This document shows positions 55,662 through 64,000 of a DNA stretch of 64,000 bases, piece by piece; position 1 is the first letter of the stretch; the number at the start of each line of letters is the position of its first letter. The notes beneath the pieces were generated by a model, which did not search any database, was not told where the DNA came from, and saw nothing but the letters and a program-made list of their open reading frames with translations. Source of the stretch: Puniceicoccaceae bacterium Marseille-Q1082 (lineage in GTDB: Bacteria > Verrucomicrobiota > Verrucomicrobiia > Opitutales > Intestinicryptomonadaceae); NCBI GenBank assembly GCA_904424815.1, contig CAJGBI010000002.1, positions 248,001 through 312,000 of the forward strand, read 5' to 3'. A program made the translations under genes and the position numbers.

Positions 55662-55952
55662 ATGTCAAAAGGCCAGGCATCCGTTATCATCGTATTGTTA
55701 ACTTTAATTCTGGCGGTTCAATCCGTCTTTACGTTCAAATCTGTCTTTGAAAAACCTCGAGAATATAAATACGAAATCGTAAATATCGCAAGGCGTGAAC
55801 GGGATGATCCTCCTGAATGGGAAGGAGGATATTATTCCCATGAATGCGCTTCACTATTTAACGAACCAGGTATTGAGTTTGTCGGCGTTGTGAGTAAAAA
55901 CGGCGCAAACGGATCTTATGTTCTCATTAGAAAGCCAAAGTCCGTCAAATAA
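55662..55952 (+). CDS. Small single-pass membrane protein
   Basis: The 96-residue product has one N-terminal membrane helix (ASVIIVLLTLILAVQSVFTF) and a short soluble part (EWEGGYYSHECASLFNEPG, then FVGVVSKNGANGSYVLIRK). A good Shine-Dalgarno AAAGGAAAG precedes the ATG. It follows the Sel1 gene by 14 bp and shares its AT-rich composition. No family is recognised. Confidence 0.65.
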   Translation: MSKGQASVIIVLLTLILAVQSVFTFKSVFEKPREYKYEIVNIARRERDDPPEWEGGYYSHECASLFNEPGIEFVGVVSKNGANGSYVLIRKPKSVK

Positions 55953-56094
55953 CGCCCGAAAAATAGACCGCATTATAAATTCGCGAAGCGCGGTTTGCCG
56001 CAAAAGTTTAACATGGCGCGCGGCGCATATTTTGCATTGCCCGCCGCCGTTTTTTTTGCTTTAATCGTTTTATATCCCAAGGAAAGGACAGCAT

Positions 56095-59000
56095 ATGACG
56101 AGGTTTTGGAAAATTTTACCGGCTTTTTCGTCGGCGGCTCTCTCGGCGCTCTGCGCTTCCGCCGAACCGTGGCACTCCCCGCTCTATCTCGACGGAGGAA
56201 GGCCGCACGCAAAGCGGGTCGAGATAGCGTTTGAAAACAGGGGCGGCGAAACGCTCGACGGGAAAATATCCCTCGTTTCGGCAAAAGACCTCGGAATCGC
56301 GGGGCGCCCGGCAAAGGAGCTGCGCGTCGTGGGGGAAAACGGGCGCGAGCTGCTCTTCGCCGTACTCCCCGATTCGGAAACGCTGTCGGAAAATTCGGAG
56401 CTCGCCATTCCAGTAGCATGCGCGCCGAACGGCAAGACGCGCGCGTGGGTGTATTTCGACAATCCCGCCGCGTGGGAACTGCCCTCCAACCTCGACGTCT
56501 CCGCCGCGTCCGACGTGGAGGAAAAAATCGACTTTGAAGCCCGCGGCAAATTTCCGCCGCAAAATTGGAGCGACAATTCGCAAAAAGCCTACCGCAACGA
56601 ACTCGCCGCCGCGGGCGGCAGGGGCGGCGGCAAGTGCGCCTCTACCGTCGCCGAAAAAGGCTCAAAGCCCCAATGGGTCTGCATTTCGCGCGAATTCCCC
56701 ACGGAAGCCGGCGACAAATTCAAATTCTCCGGCTGGGTGCGCGGCGAAAACGTCAAGGGGAAAGCCGGATTCTACATCCATGTCGGCCCGAAAAACATCC
56801 ACAAAGACCAAAATTCCGGCACGTTCGACTGGAAGAAAATAGAATTTGAGGGCGTCGTCCCCGAGGGCGTAAAATCCGTGAGCTTCGGAACCGTCCTGTA
56901 CGCCTCGGAAGGCAGGGCGTTCTTCGACGACCTGTGCGTCAAAATCGAAAAATCCCGCAAGTCGCAGCCTGTTGCGGCGGTCGTAAAGACGGAATCCCTC
57001 GAATTGTCCTCATCCGGAGAGGGCGCCAAATGGCATTTGCCGGCGGGAAAATACCCGTCGAGAATCAAAATCGGCGTCCCAAATTTCTCGGACATACCTA
57101 AGAAAAACGCCCTCGCCGCTATTCCGATTAACAGGATAACTAACGCCAACTACGGCAAGGAGGCTTTCGCCGCGGTCTCGGACGGCAAAGAAACGCCGTT
57201 CTTCCTCGCCTCGGGGTACATCATCGCCTCCGTCGGGGAAATCGCGCCGCGCTCGGAAAAGACGGTTTACATTTACCTCGACAAGGGCAGGAAAAACCAG
57301 AAGCCGGAAGCCCGCGCGAAGCTCGCCAGCGGCATTTTAAGCGACTACGACGCCGAACTCTCCGCTTCCGCCGACGCCAGGACTTTCGGGCAAATAATGA
57401 ATTCGCCCGCAAACCTGCTCAAAAACCCGAGCTTTGAATCCGGAGCGCAAGGCTGGGGGGCCGCAAGCGCAAACGGGCCGGAGAAAATCGCGGACGGCGG
57501 GTTATACGGAAAGCGCGCGGCGATGCTCGACATGGAAAACCGTCCGGAAGAATGGCGCGGATTCCGCCAGTCGGTTCCGGCGTCCGCGGGCTCCGAATAC
57601 ATCGTTGCCGGATGGGTAAAGATGTCGGGGGGCAAGGCTGGCGCGGTGCATGCGCACTTCTCGCCAAAGGGCGAAAAGTTCAGCGCGTACTCGGCTCCGG
57701 TTCAGGGCGGCGAATGGAGGATGTTCGCCATGTCCATTCCCGCGCGAAGCGACGGCGATTTGGAAGTCCACCTGACGGCGACGAGCGGTAAATACCTCTA
57801 CGACGGAATAATCGCCGCGGAATGCGTCAGGACGAACATGAAGGGAATTGAAAACGCCTCGGACGGCGGAAACGGAAGCCGGCTCTCGGCGTGGCAAACC
57901 GACAACATCGTAAAAATTTTTCCGTCGGACGCCCCTGGCCCCGAGACCGAACCGTACCTCGAGCTGGCGGGCAACGAAGAGGAGGGTATGCAGCTCGGCA
58001 TCCGCGGCAATTCGGAAATAAAGAACCTTGAAGTCTCCGCCGACGCCCCCGTCTACGCCGGAGACCTGCCCTTCTGGAGCCGCGTGAAAACTTTTCTGGG
58101 CATGGAGGAGCCTCCCCGCCTGCCCGCCCCGCAAATCGGCAACATAGGCAATGTCGCAATCGACACCCAGAGCAGTTACTTCCACTTCACCGACCTCAAG
58201 CCCTACGAGCGTTTTGTGCCTCCGGACAACTTCGGCGTCATGTATCCGGACCCGATAATCCCATCGCCCAAATTCGACCTCCCCGCAAACTTCACGAAGG
58301 GCGTCTACCTGACGTTCAGAGCCCCTAAGGGCGCAAAGCCAGGCGTATACGAAGGGTTAATAAGGCTCTCCGCAGGCGGGAAAGTTTTAAAGACGCTGCC
58401 GTACAAAATCCGCGTGTACGGATTCTCGCTCTCCGACGAGCCGCAAGTGTGCGCGATTTTCGACATCAGGCTCCCGTCCGGCGCGAAGTACAAAAACTAC
58501 ACCCACCGCGAGGCCGCGAAGTATTTGAAGTCCAAAAAACTCAGCGCAGACACCGTTCCGGCGGGAATATCTTTCAAGCTCGAAAACGGCAAGCCCGTGG
58601 CCGACTTCAAAAAGTTCGACGAAGAGGCCGAATATTACCTGAACGAGCTCAAATTCCCGTACCTCTACCTGCCGTTCAGGGCGGGAACTTTCGGCTGGGC
58701 GCAGCCGCCCGCTCCGTACCTCGGCGAAAACCCCTACCCGGGCGAATGGCCCTACAATTCCGCAGACCATTCCGCCCTCAATCCCAAATACCGCGAATAC
58801 CTCGTCGAAAGCCTGCGGCAGATAGCCGCGCATTTGGAGGAAAAGGGATGGACGGACCGATTCATGTTCTACATCTCCGACGAGCCTTTCGCCGCGCGCG
58901 AGGACATCGAAAAGCAGATGATCGCCCTCTGCGACGCCGTTCACGAGGGGGCGCCAAAAATGAAAATCTATTGCAGCACGTGGCGGTACGTCCCCCAGTG

Positions 59001-59607
59001 GGTCGGCAAACTCGACATCTGGGGGGTCGGCGCGCAGGGGCAGGCGTCGGAAGACGAAATCGCCCTGCTCAAAAAGGGAGGCGCCGAAATAATAACCACC
59101 ACCGACGGGCAGTTCATGCTCGACAACCCCTACAACGCGCTCGAACGCCTGCTTCCGCTCTACTGCTACAAGTACGGATTCAAGGGCTACGAATTCTGGG
59201 GGGCCGACTGGTACACGCTAAACCCGCTAAAATGGGGAATCCACCTCGACATTCCGCAGTCCGACACCCCGGGCAAACACTACCGCGTCCGCTATCCCAA
59301 CGGCGACGGCTACATCTTCTACCCCGGCAAGCTGATCGGGCAAAAGGAGCCGTTTGCGAGCCTCAGAATGGAGAGCCACCGCGACGGCGTGGAAGACTAC
59401 GAATACTTTGTCCTGCTGGAAAAGCTCGCAAAACAAAAGGGCGACAAAGAGGCGTTGGAAACTTTGGAGCGCATAAAGAAGTTTGCGTTCATTCCGAATG
59501 CGGGCGGCAGGAACGCCCCGATGCTCCTTCCGAACCCCGAAGAATACACAAAGCTGCGGCGCGAAATAGCGCGCCACATCGAGCGCCTGAAATCGGACAA
59601 GCAGTGA
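56095..59607 (+). CDS. Large secreted DUF4091/GH123-like glycoside hydrolase
   Basis: The 1170-residue product has a signal peptide (KILPAFSSAALSALCASA) and a Shine-Dalgarno (GGAAAGGA). Two carbohydrate-binding-like beta-sandwiches lie at about 160-290 (WVCISREFPTEAGDKFKFSG) and 445-580 (LLKNPSFESGAQGW; EYIVAGWVKMSGG). A TIM barrel at about 780-1110 (FPYLYLPFRAGTFGW; RFMFYISDEPF with likely acidic catalytic residues; DIWGVGAQGQ) ends in the DUF4091 module (KGYEFWGADWYTLNP; MESHRDGVEDYEYFVLL). GH123 members are beta-N-acetylgalactosaminidases, so amino-sugar glycans are possible targets, by family only. Confidence 0.88.
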   Translation: MTRFWKILPAFSSAALSALCASAEPWHSPLYLDGGRPHAKRVEIAFENRGGETLDGKISLVSAKDLGIAGRPAKELRVVGENGRELLFAVLPDSETLSENSELAIPVACAPNGKTRAWVYFDNPAAWELPSNLDVSAASDVEEKIDFEARGKFPPQNWSDNSQKAYRNELAAAGGRGGGKCASTVAEKGSKPQWVCISREFPTEAGDKFKFSGWVRGENVKGKAGFYIHVGPKNIHKDQNSGTFDWKKIEFEGVVPEGVKSVSFGTVLYASEGRAFFDDLCVKIEKSRKSQPVAAVVKTESLELSSSGEGAKWHLPAGKYPSRIKIGVPNFSDIPKKNALAAIPINRITNANYGKEAFAAVSDGKETPFFLASGYIIASVGEIAPRSEKTVYIYLDKGRKNQKPEARAKLASGILSDYDAELSASADARTFGQIMNSPANLLKNPSFESGAQGWGAASANGPEKIADGGLYGKRAAMLDMENRPEEWRGFRQSVPASAGSEYIVAGWVKMSGGKAGAVHAHFSPKGEKFSAYSAPVQGGEWRMFAMSIPARSDGDLEVHLTATSGKYLYDGIIAAECVRTNMKGIENASDGGNGSRLSAWQTDNIVKIFPSDAPGPETEPYLELAGNEEEGMQLGIRGNSEIKNLEVSADAPVYAGDLPFWSRVKTFLGMEEPPRLPAPQIGNIGNVAIDTQSSYFHFTDLKPYERFVPPDNFGVMYPDPIIPSPKFDLPANFTKGVYLTFRAPKGAKPGVYEGLIRLSAGGKVLKTLPYKIRVYGFSLSDEPQVCAIFDIRLPSGAKYKNYTHREAAKYLKSKKLSADTVPAGISFKLENGKPVADFKKFDEEAEYYLNELKFPYLYLPFRAGTFGWAQPPAPYLGENPYPGEWPYNSADHSALNPKYREYLVESLRQIAAHLEEKGWTDRFMFYISDEPFAAREDIEKQMIALCDAVHEGAPKMKIYCSTWRYVPQWVGKLDIWGVGAQGQASEDEIALLKKGGAEIITTTDGQFMLDNPYNALERLLPLYCYKYGFKGYEFWGADWYTLNPLKWGIHLDIPQSDTPGKHYRVRYPNGDGYIFYPGKLIGQKEPFASLRMESHRDGVEDYEYFVLLEKLAKQKGDKEALETLERIKKFAFIPNAGGRNAPMLLPNPEEYTKLRREIARHIERLKSDKQ

Positions 59608-59645
59608 TCCGGCGGAGGACATCCCCGCCAATACCGCAGACAACT

Positions 59646-61565
59646 ATGTATAAGTCCGCAAACAATCTATTGGCAATCGCGCTTGCATTTCAGCTTGCCG
59701 CGCTGCCGCTTTTTGCGGGATCCTCCGATGCCGCGCCGCAATCTCCGGTGGAAGTCGACACGGCTCTGGGAGAAATGCGCATTTCCGGAAATTTTGCGAA
59801 GGATTGGAATCTGTCGGCAAAATGCCGCACCACGGAAAAGGGCGTGCAGGAAATAACCGTTTCCATAGAAAGCAACCGCGGGGAAAGCCTTCCGCCGCAA
59901 CTATGTATATCATGGAGCATTCCCCAGCGCGACATCCAATACCGTTGGCACACCTCCAAGGGATGCGGGGCAATCCCCGCCGACTGGGGCCAGCCGCTCT
60001 ATTCCAGCCTTTCCGGAGATTCGCCAATACTCGCGCTCATGGGAAACGACGGAAACAACCGCCTGACCTTCGCATGTTCGGAGGCAAAGAGGAGGGTCGC
60101 CTTCAAAGCCGGCGTCCACGAGGAGACAAACGAAATATTCTGCGAAATCAGGCTGTTCTCCCAAAGGGAATCCCCGCTGAAAAATTACAGCGCCACAATT
60201 CGCCTCGACACGCGTGAAATCCCCTATTGCGAAGCAATCGGGGCGGCGGCACACTGGCTTGGGGAACTCCCGGGGAACAACCCGTTGCCGGTTCCGGAAA
60301 CCGCGCGCGAGCCCTTTTATTCCACATGGTATTCATACCACCACAACGTGTTCGCAGGCGAGCTCGAAAAGGAGTGCGAACTCGCCGCGCAATACGGAAT
60401 GAAGGGGATTATTCTCGACAGCGGATGGTATGCCGACGACGGCAAGCGCGGCTGCGATTTCTGGGGGGACGGCAAAGCTTCCAAGCTCCGGTTCCCTGAT
60501 ATGCGCGCGCATGTGAAAAACGTCCACAAGCTGGGCATGAAATACATGGTATGGTTCGGGGTGCCGTTTATCGGCTATTCCAGCGAAGCGTACGGGCGCT
60601 TCAAAGGGAAGTATCTGAACGATATGAAAAATCTGGACTGCGCGTCGCTCGACCCGCGTTTTCCCGAGGTGCGCGAATATCTAATTGAAACTTGCGAGCG
60701 CATTTTGAGAGAGTGGGATATCGACGGATTCAAGTTCGACTTTATCGACATGTTCCGCTGGAACGGCGAAGATCCTGCAGTTGCGGAAAATTACGCCGGC
60801 CGCGACATAAAAAACCTGCCGCTTGCCGTGGATTTTCTGCTTTCTTCCATGACCGAACGGCTCTCTAAAATAAAAAAAGATCTGCTGATTGAATTCAGGC
60901 AGTCATACATTGGGCCTTCAATCCGCAATTACGGCAATATGTTCCGCGTTATGGACTGCCCGGGGGACGCGCTCACCAACCGCCTCGGGACGACGAACCT
61001 ACGCCTTGCAAGTGGAAACACCGCCGTACATTCCGACATGCTGACATGGCGTGCGGATACGCCTGCGGAAGACGCCGCGCGCCAATTGCTGGCAACCCTG
61101 TTTGCCGTTCCGCAAATTTCGGTAAGGCTTGAAGGCCTCCCGCCGGACCACCGCAAAATGTTGAAATTCTATCTCGGCTTTATGGCGGAGCACCGCGACG
61201 TTCTGCAAAACGGAAAATTTCTGCCGCTCTCCCCCGAACAGAATTACCCGCAAATAAGGGCCGAAAAGGGAGACCGCGCTGTCATTGCGGTTTACGGGGC
61301 AAGGCAGGTTGCGGATTTGCCGGAGGGCAAAATCTGCCATGTTTTCAATGCCACGGCGGAAAGCGCGCTTGTCGTAGACTCCCCATCGGAATTTTACGCC
61401 GAAACGTTCAACGTTCTCGGCGAATCCGTCGGGAAAGGGAGAAAATATCCCGCCGGCCTGTCAAGAATAGCCGTCCCGATTTCCGGATGCGCAAAGCTCA
61501 AGCCGATACGATCGGACGATGCGCGAAAGGTTTCGAGCGCAAGCGGAATGGGCGGAAAATACTGA
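59646..61565 (+). CDS. Secreted GH36-type alpha-galactosidase
   Basis: The 639-residue product has a signal peptide (NNLLAIALAFQLAALPLFAG) and a GH36/melibiase TIM barrel: GIILDSGWYADDG, YMVWFGVPFIG and the likely nucleophile Asp365 in DGFKFDFIDMF, then VMDCPGDALTNRLGTTNLRL. A C-terminal beta domain follows. It should release alpha-galactose or related residues. It starts 38 bp after the DUF4091 gene and is probably co-transcribed. The frame continues upstream to 58449, overlapping the previous gene, without meaning. Confidence 0.9.
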   Translation: MYKSANNLLAIALAFQLAALPLFAGSSDAAPQSPVEVDTALGEMRISGNFAKDWNLSAKCRTTEKGVQEITVSIESNRGESLPPQLCISWSIPQRDIQYRWHTSKGCGAIPADWGQPLYSSLSGDSPILALMGNDGNNRLTFACSEAKRRVAFKAGVHEETNEIFCEIRLFSQRESPLKNYSATIRLDTREIPYCEAIGAAAHWLGELPGNNPLPVPETAREPFYSTWYSYHHNVFAGELEKECELAAQYGMKGIILDSGWYADDGKRGCDFWGDGKASKLRFPDMRAHVKNVHKLGMKYMVWFGVPFIGYSSEAYGRFKGKYLNDMKNLDCASLDPRFPEVREYLIETCERILREWDIDGFKFDFIDMFRWNGEDPAVAENYAGRDIKNLPLAVDFLLSSMTERLSKIKKDLLIEFRQSYIGPSIRNYGNMFRVMDCPGDALTNRLGTTNLRLASGNTAVHSDMLTWRADTPAEDAARQLLATLFAVPQISVRLEGLPPDHRKMLKFYLGFMAEHRDVLQNGKFLPLSPEQNYPQIRAEKGDRAVIAVYGARQVADLPEGKICHVFNATAESALVVDSPSEFYAETFNVLGESVGKGRKYPAGLSRIAVPISGCAKLKPIRSDDARKVSSASGMGGKY

Positions 61566-61782
61566 TTTCAGGCAGCCGGCGGAAATTGCAGCATGGAACC
61601 GCCGCGCGTCAGCCCCCCGCAATTTGACGCGAAGCGGCTTTGCGCAAGCGCGCGTAAAATCAAACAATCCCAAAATTTCCGCGCCGCCGCGAAAAACAAT
61701 CCGGTGTGGAAATTTCTCCCGCCGAAAACAAGCCACGTTCATTCTTCTTTACATCGCGCGCCGCAATTTTTATCGGTTTAAC

Positions 61783-63906
61783 ATGCGTAAAATCGCGACA
61801 ATCATCATTGCAGGCGCTTTGGCCGCGTCCGCCCCAGCCGGCGCGGAAGACGCGCCGAAACACGCCTTCCAAGGGCAATGGATAACTTCCGCCGAATTTG
61901 CCAACGCCGAGCCCGTGAACGTCTTTCACCGGCAATACGACTTCGAGAGCGGGAAAAGGGTTCTCGAGAAATCGAAGGCGCTGCAAACCCGCCACACGCT
62001 TTTCAGGGGGGAATTCTTCCTCGACGAACTCCCCAAGGAAGCCCGCCTGTTTTTCTCCGCCGACGACTACGCGAAAATTTACGTAAACGGGAAATTCGCC
62101 GCGCAGGGGCCCGCCCCTGGATATTTCTTCCATTATCTATACTGCGAAGCCGACGTTTCCAAATTTTTGCGCAGGGGAAGAAACGTCGTGGCAATCCACA
62201 GCTACTACCAGGGGCTGATAAACCGCGTGTGGGTCAGCGGCGACATGAGAAGCGGCGCAATTTGCGATTTGGTGTGCGACGGGAAGACGGTCCTCAAAAC
62301 CGGCGCGTCGTGGAAATGCGCGCCGCACTCGGGAATATCCTCCGCCGGAAAGGCAGGATACGACACGCAATTTCTGGAAAATTACGACGCGGGCGCGCCC
62401 GAAGCCGGATTTGAACAGCCCGGATTCGACGACTCAAAGTGGCGCTCCGCGAGCCTTCTGAAAAATCCGCAGTACAAGCTCTTTCCGTCCCCCCTGCCGC
62501 CCCTGGAATTTGAGGAAGTCGCGCCCGCAGAAATCAGGCGCGACGGCAAGGGCAAAATTTTCATAGATTTCGGCGCGATGTATGTCGGGTATTTTTCAAT
62601 GTCCGCCGAGGGGGAAAAGTCCGACAAGATAGAGTTGAGATTCGGCCAGGAATTGAATCCCGACGGATCCGTCCGCCACAAGCTGCGCGCGAATTGCGAC
62701 TACCGCGAGCATTTCACTCTATCGGGAAACGGCAGGGACGAACTGCGACAATTCGACTACAAGTCTTTCAGATACGCCGAAATAATCCCGCCTGAAAGCG
62801 GAACCGCCGAAGTGGACGAGAGTTCGATAAAACTCATAGCGCGCCATATGCCGTTTAGGATAGCCGCAAAAAACCGCTACGAAAACGACGCGCGCGCCCG
62901 AAAGGTTTGGGACTTGTGCGTGCGCACCCTGCGCTACGGCGCACAGGAGCAAATTCAGGACTGCATGGAGCGCGAAAAGGGCTATTATCTCGGCGACGGC
63001 TGCTACTCCATGCTCGCGTGGTGCCTGCTCAACGGCGACTTCGCGCCGATGCGAAAGTTCATCGACGACTTTCTGCGCACGAGCTTCATCAACGGGGGGC
63101 TTGTCACGTGCGCAAACTGCTCCTTCATGCAGGAAATCGCGGAGTACCCGCTGATGATGTTCGTCCTGCTCCCCGTCTTGGAAGAGCGCGGCGACAGCAG
63201 AGAGTTCGTCCGCGAACGCCTCGGCGATTTCAGAAAAATTTTGGATTTTTACAGGGAAAATTACGCCGGAGACGACGGGCTTCTGTCAAACCTCGACAAG
63301 TGGTGCGTCGTGGAATGGCCCAGCCAATGGCGCGACGGATACGACGTCGACATCAAAGAGGGCGAAGTCTGCGCGACAAAACACAATGTGATCAACGCAT
63401 GGTATGTCGGGGCGGTTCGCGCGTTCAACAAGACGGCCCGCAGGCTCGGGGAGAGGGAATACGGCGGCGAGGCGAAACTCGCAGAGGCGTTCCGCAACGC
63501 GTTTTACGACCCGCGCAAAAAGCTTTTCAAAGACAGCGTCGAAAGCGGCCGCACAAGCTACCCGTCGAACATATACGCGTGGTTTCTTGGGCTGTGCCCA
63601 AACGAAGAATGCCGCGCGGAAATAATAAAAATGATCCGCAAAAAGCGCCTTAACAAGGGAATGCTGTTCATATCGTTTCCGCTGCTTGCGGGGCTTCAAA
63701 GGGACGGAGAAGAGGAGCTTATGCTGAGCCTGATCACCGATGAAAACACATGGATGCGCATGATTTCAGAAGGCGCCACAACCACTTTTGAAGGCTGGAG
63801 CAAAGACGCCAAGTGGAATACCTCCCTCTTCCACCTGACGCTGAGCTCCTGCGCGGCCTTCATGGTTGAAGGCTACAATGTCGGCAAGGTTATGGACATG
63901 AGGTGA
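61783..63906 (+). CDS. Secreted GH78-type alpha-L-rhamnosidase
   Basis: The 707-residue product has a signal peptide (RKIATIIIAGALAASAPAGA). An N-terminal rhamnosidase domain (LFFSADDYAKIYVNGKFAAQ; NVVAIHSYYQGLINRVW) precedes a beta-domain (IFIDFGAMYVGYFSMSAEG; QELNPDGSVRH) and an alpha/alpha barrel with the GH78-like catalytic region (QIQDCMEREKGYYLGDG, about residue 393; WCVVEWPSQWRDGYDVD). It should remove terminal alpha-rhamnose from glycans. It lies 217 bp after the GH36 gene. Confidence 0.88.
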   Translation: MRKIATIIIAGALAASAPAGAEDAPKHAFQGQWITSAEFANAEPVNVFHRQYDFESGKRVLEKSKALQTRHTLFRGEFFLDELPKEARLFFSADDYAKIYVNGKFAAQGPAPGYFFHYLYCEADVSKFLRRGRNVVAIHSYYQGLINRVWVSGDMRSGAICDLVCDGKTVLKTGASWKCAPHSGISSAGKAGYDTQFLENYDAGAPEAGFEQPGFDDSKWRSASLLKNPQYKLFPSPLPPLEFEEVAPAEIRRDGKGKIFIDFGAMYVGYFSMSAEGEKSDKIELRFGQELNPDGSVRHKLRANCDYREHFTLSGNGRDELRQFDYKSFRYAEIIPPESGTAEVDESSIKLIARHMPFRIAAKNRYENDARARKVWDLCVRTLRYGAQEQIQDCMEREKGYYLGDGCYSMLAWCLLNGDFAPMRKFIDDFLRTSFINGGLVTCANCSFMQEIAEYPLMMFVLLPVLEERGDSREFVRERLGDFRKILDFYRENYAGDDGLLSNLDKWCVVEWPSQWRDGYDVDIKEGEVCATKHNVINAWYVGAVRAFNKTARRLGEREYGGEAKLAEAFRNAFYDPRKKLFKDSVESGRTSYPSNIYAWFLGLCPNEECRAEIIKMIRKKRLNKGMLFISFPLLAGLQRDGEEELMLSLITDENTWMRMISEGATTTFEGWSKDAKWNTSLFHLTLSSCAAFMVEGYNVGKVMDMR

Positions 63907-64000
63907 CAATCCGGCAAACTCATTGCAAAAGTCCGTTTTCATCAAGAAAAACCAAGAACCCGTCAAGTATCTCATTCAACAAATTCAATATTGGCATTGC

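Noticed and set aside
58449-59645. Extension of the GH36 gene into the DUF4091 gene
   Set aside because: Out-of-frame shadow of the upstream gene; the signal peptide begins at 59646.

Overview
The window is a GC-rich bacterial chromosome segment with densely packed genes. Several things point to Verrucomicrobiota, probably a gut Opitutales-like lineage: two surface proteins with C-terminal PEP-CTERM anchors, a Tat-exported Gfo/Idh/MocA oxidoreductase beside a secreted ThuA protein, many Sec-exported glycoside hydrolases (GH2, GH36, GH78, DUF4091 and DUF4832 types) without SusC/SusD, and an outer-membrane LptA/OstA-like protein. The taxonomic call is inference from gene content only.

Layout. 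1-579: mosaic of palindromic repeats ending exactly at the stop codon of a secreted ThuA/F5-8 protein (580-3828), followed by a Tat-exported dehydrogenase. 5469-10982: a tightly overlapping minus-strand operon hemG-hemH-ccsA/hemX-like-rnr. 11236-19616: an AT-rich island with a Sec-exported Rhs/YD-repeat protein, its C-terminal toxin tip and exported immunity candidate, then two promoter-less orphan Rhs-tip plus immunity cassettes and a decayed remnant. 19617-21256: three unknown membrane or secreted proteins. 21365-25945: trxB and then a coupled run prmA-yhaM-rdgB-galM closed by a strong terminator. 26130-28060: a secreted unknown protein and a nitroreductase. 28278-28990: the second repeat mosaic, abutting gltA. 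28989-37777: gltA, polyphosphate glucokinase, tRNA-Ile2, and a minus-strand run GH2-MBL-elbB-lptA-like. 38085-44083: a tiny lipoprotein, a coiled-coil protein, then ileS, a DksA-like protein with a histone-like tail, lspA and a sugar kinase in one run. 44521-49249: two PEP-CTERM proteins around a DUF4832 protein. 49346-51900: ligA and tRNA-Glu. 51951-54618: two ISL3-family insertion sequences, one with a clean 8-bp target duplication and one flanked by a perfect 38-bp direct repeat. 54811-55952: an AT-rich exported Sel1-repeat protein like the Rhs-island immunity candidates. 56095-63906: a run of three large secreted glycoside hydrolases.

The most interesting region is 11.2-19.4 kb. The full-length rhs has a Sec signal sequence cut off from its body by one in-frame TAG. 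Its tip (predicted caspase-like Cys/His protease) and the orphan tips (one predicted HExxH zincin, one unknown) sit behind stretches of Rhs core that are near-identical (cassette 3) or diverged (cassette 2), so recombination could swap warheads. Each tip is followed by a protein with its own signal peptide or lipobox, which fits immunity acting outside the cytoplasm against a Sec-exported toxin.
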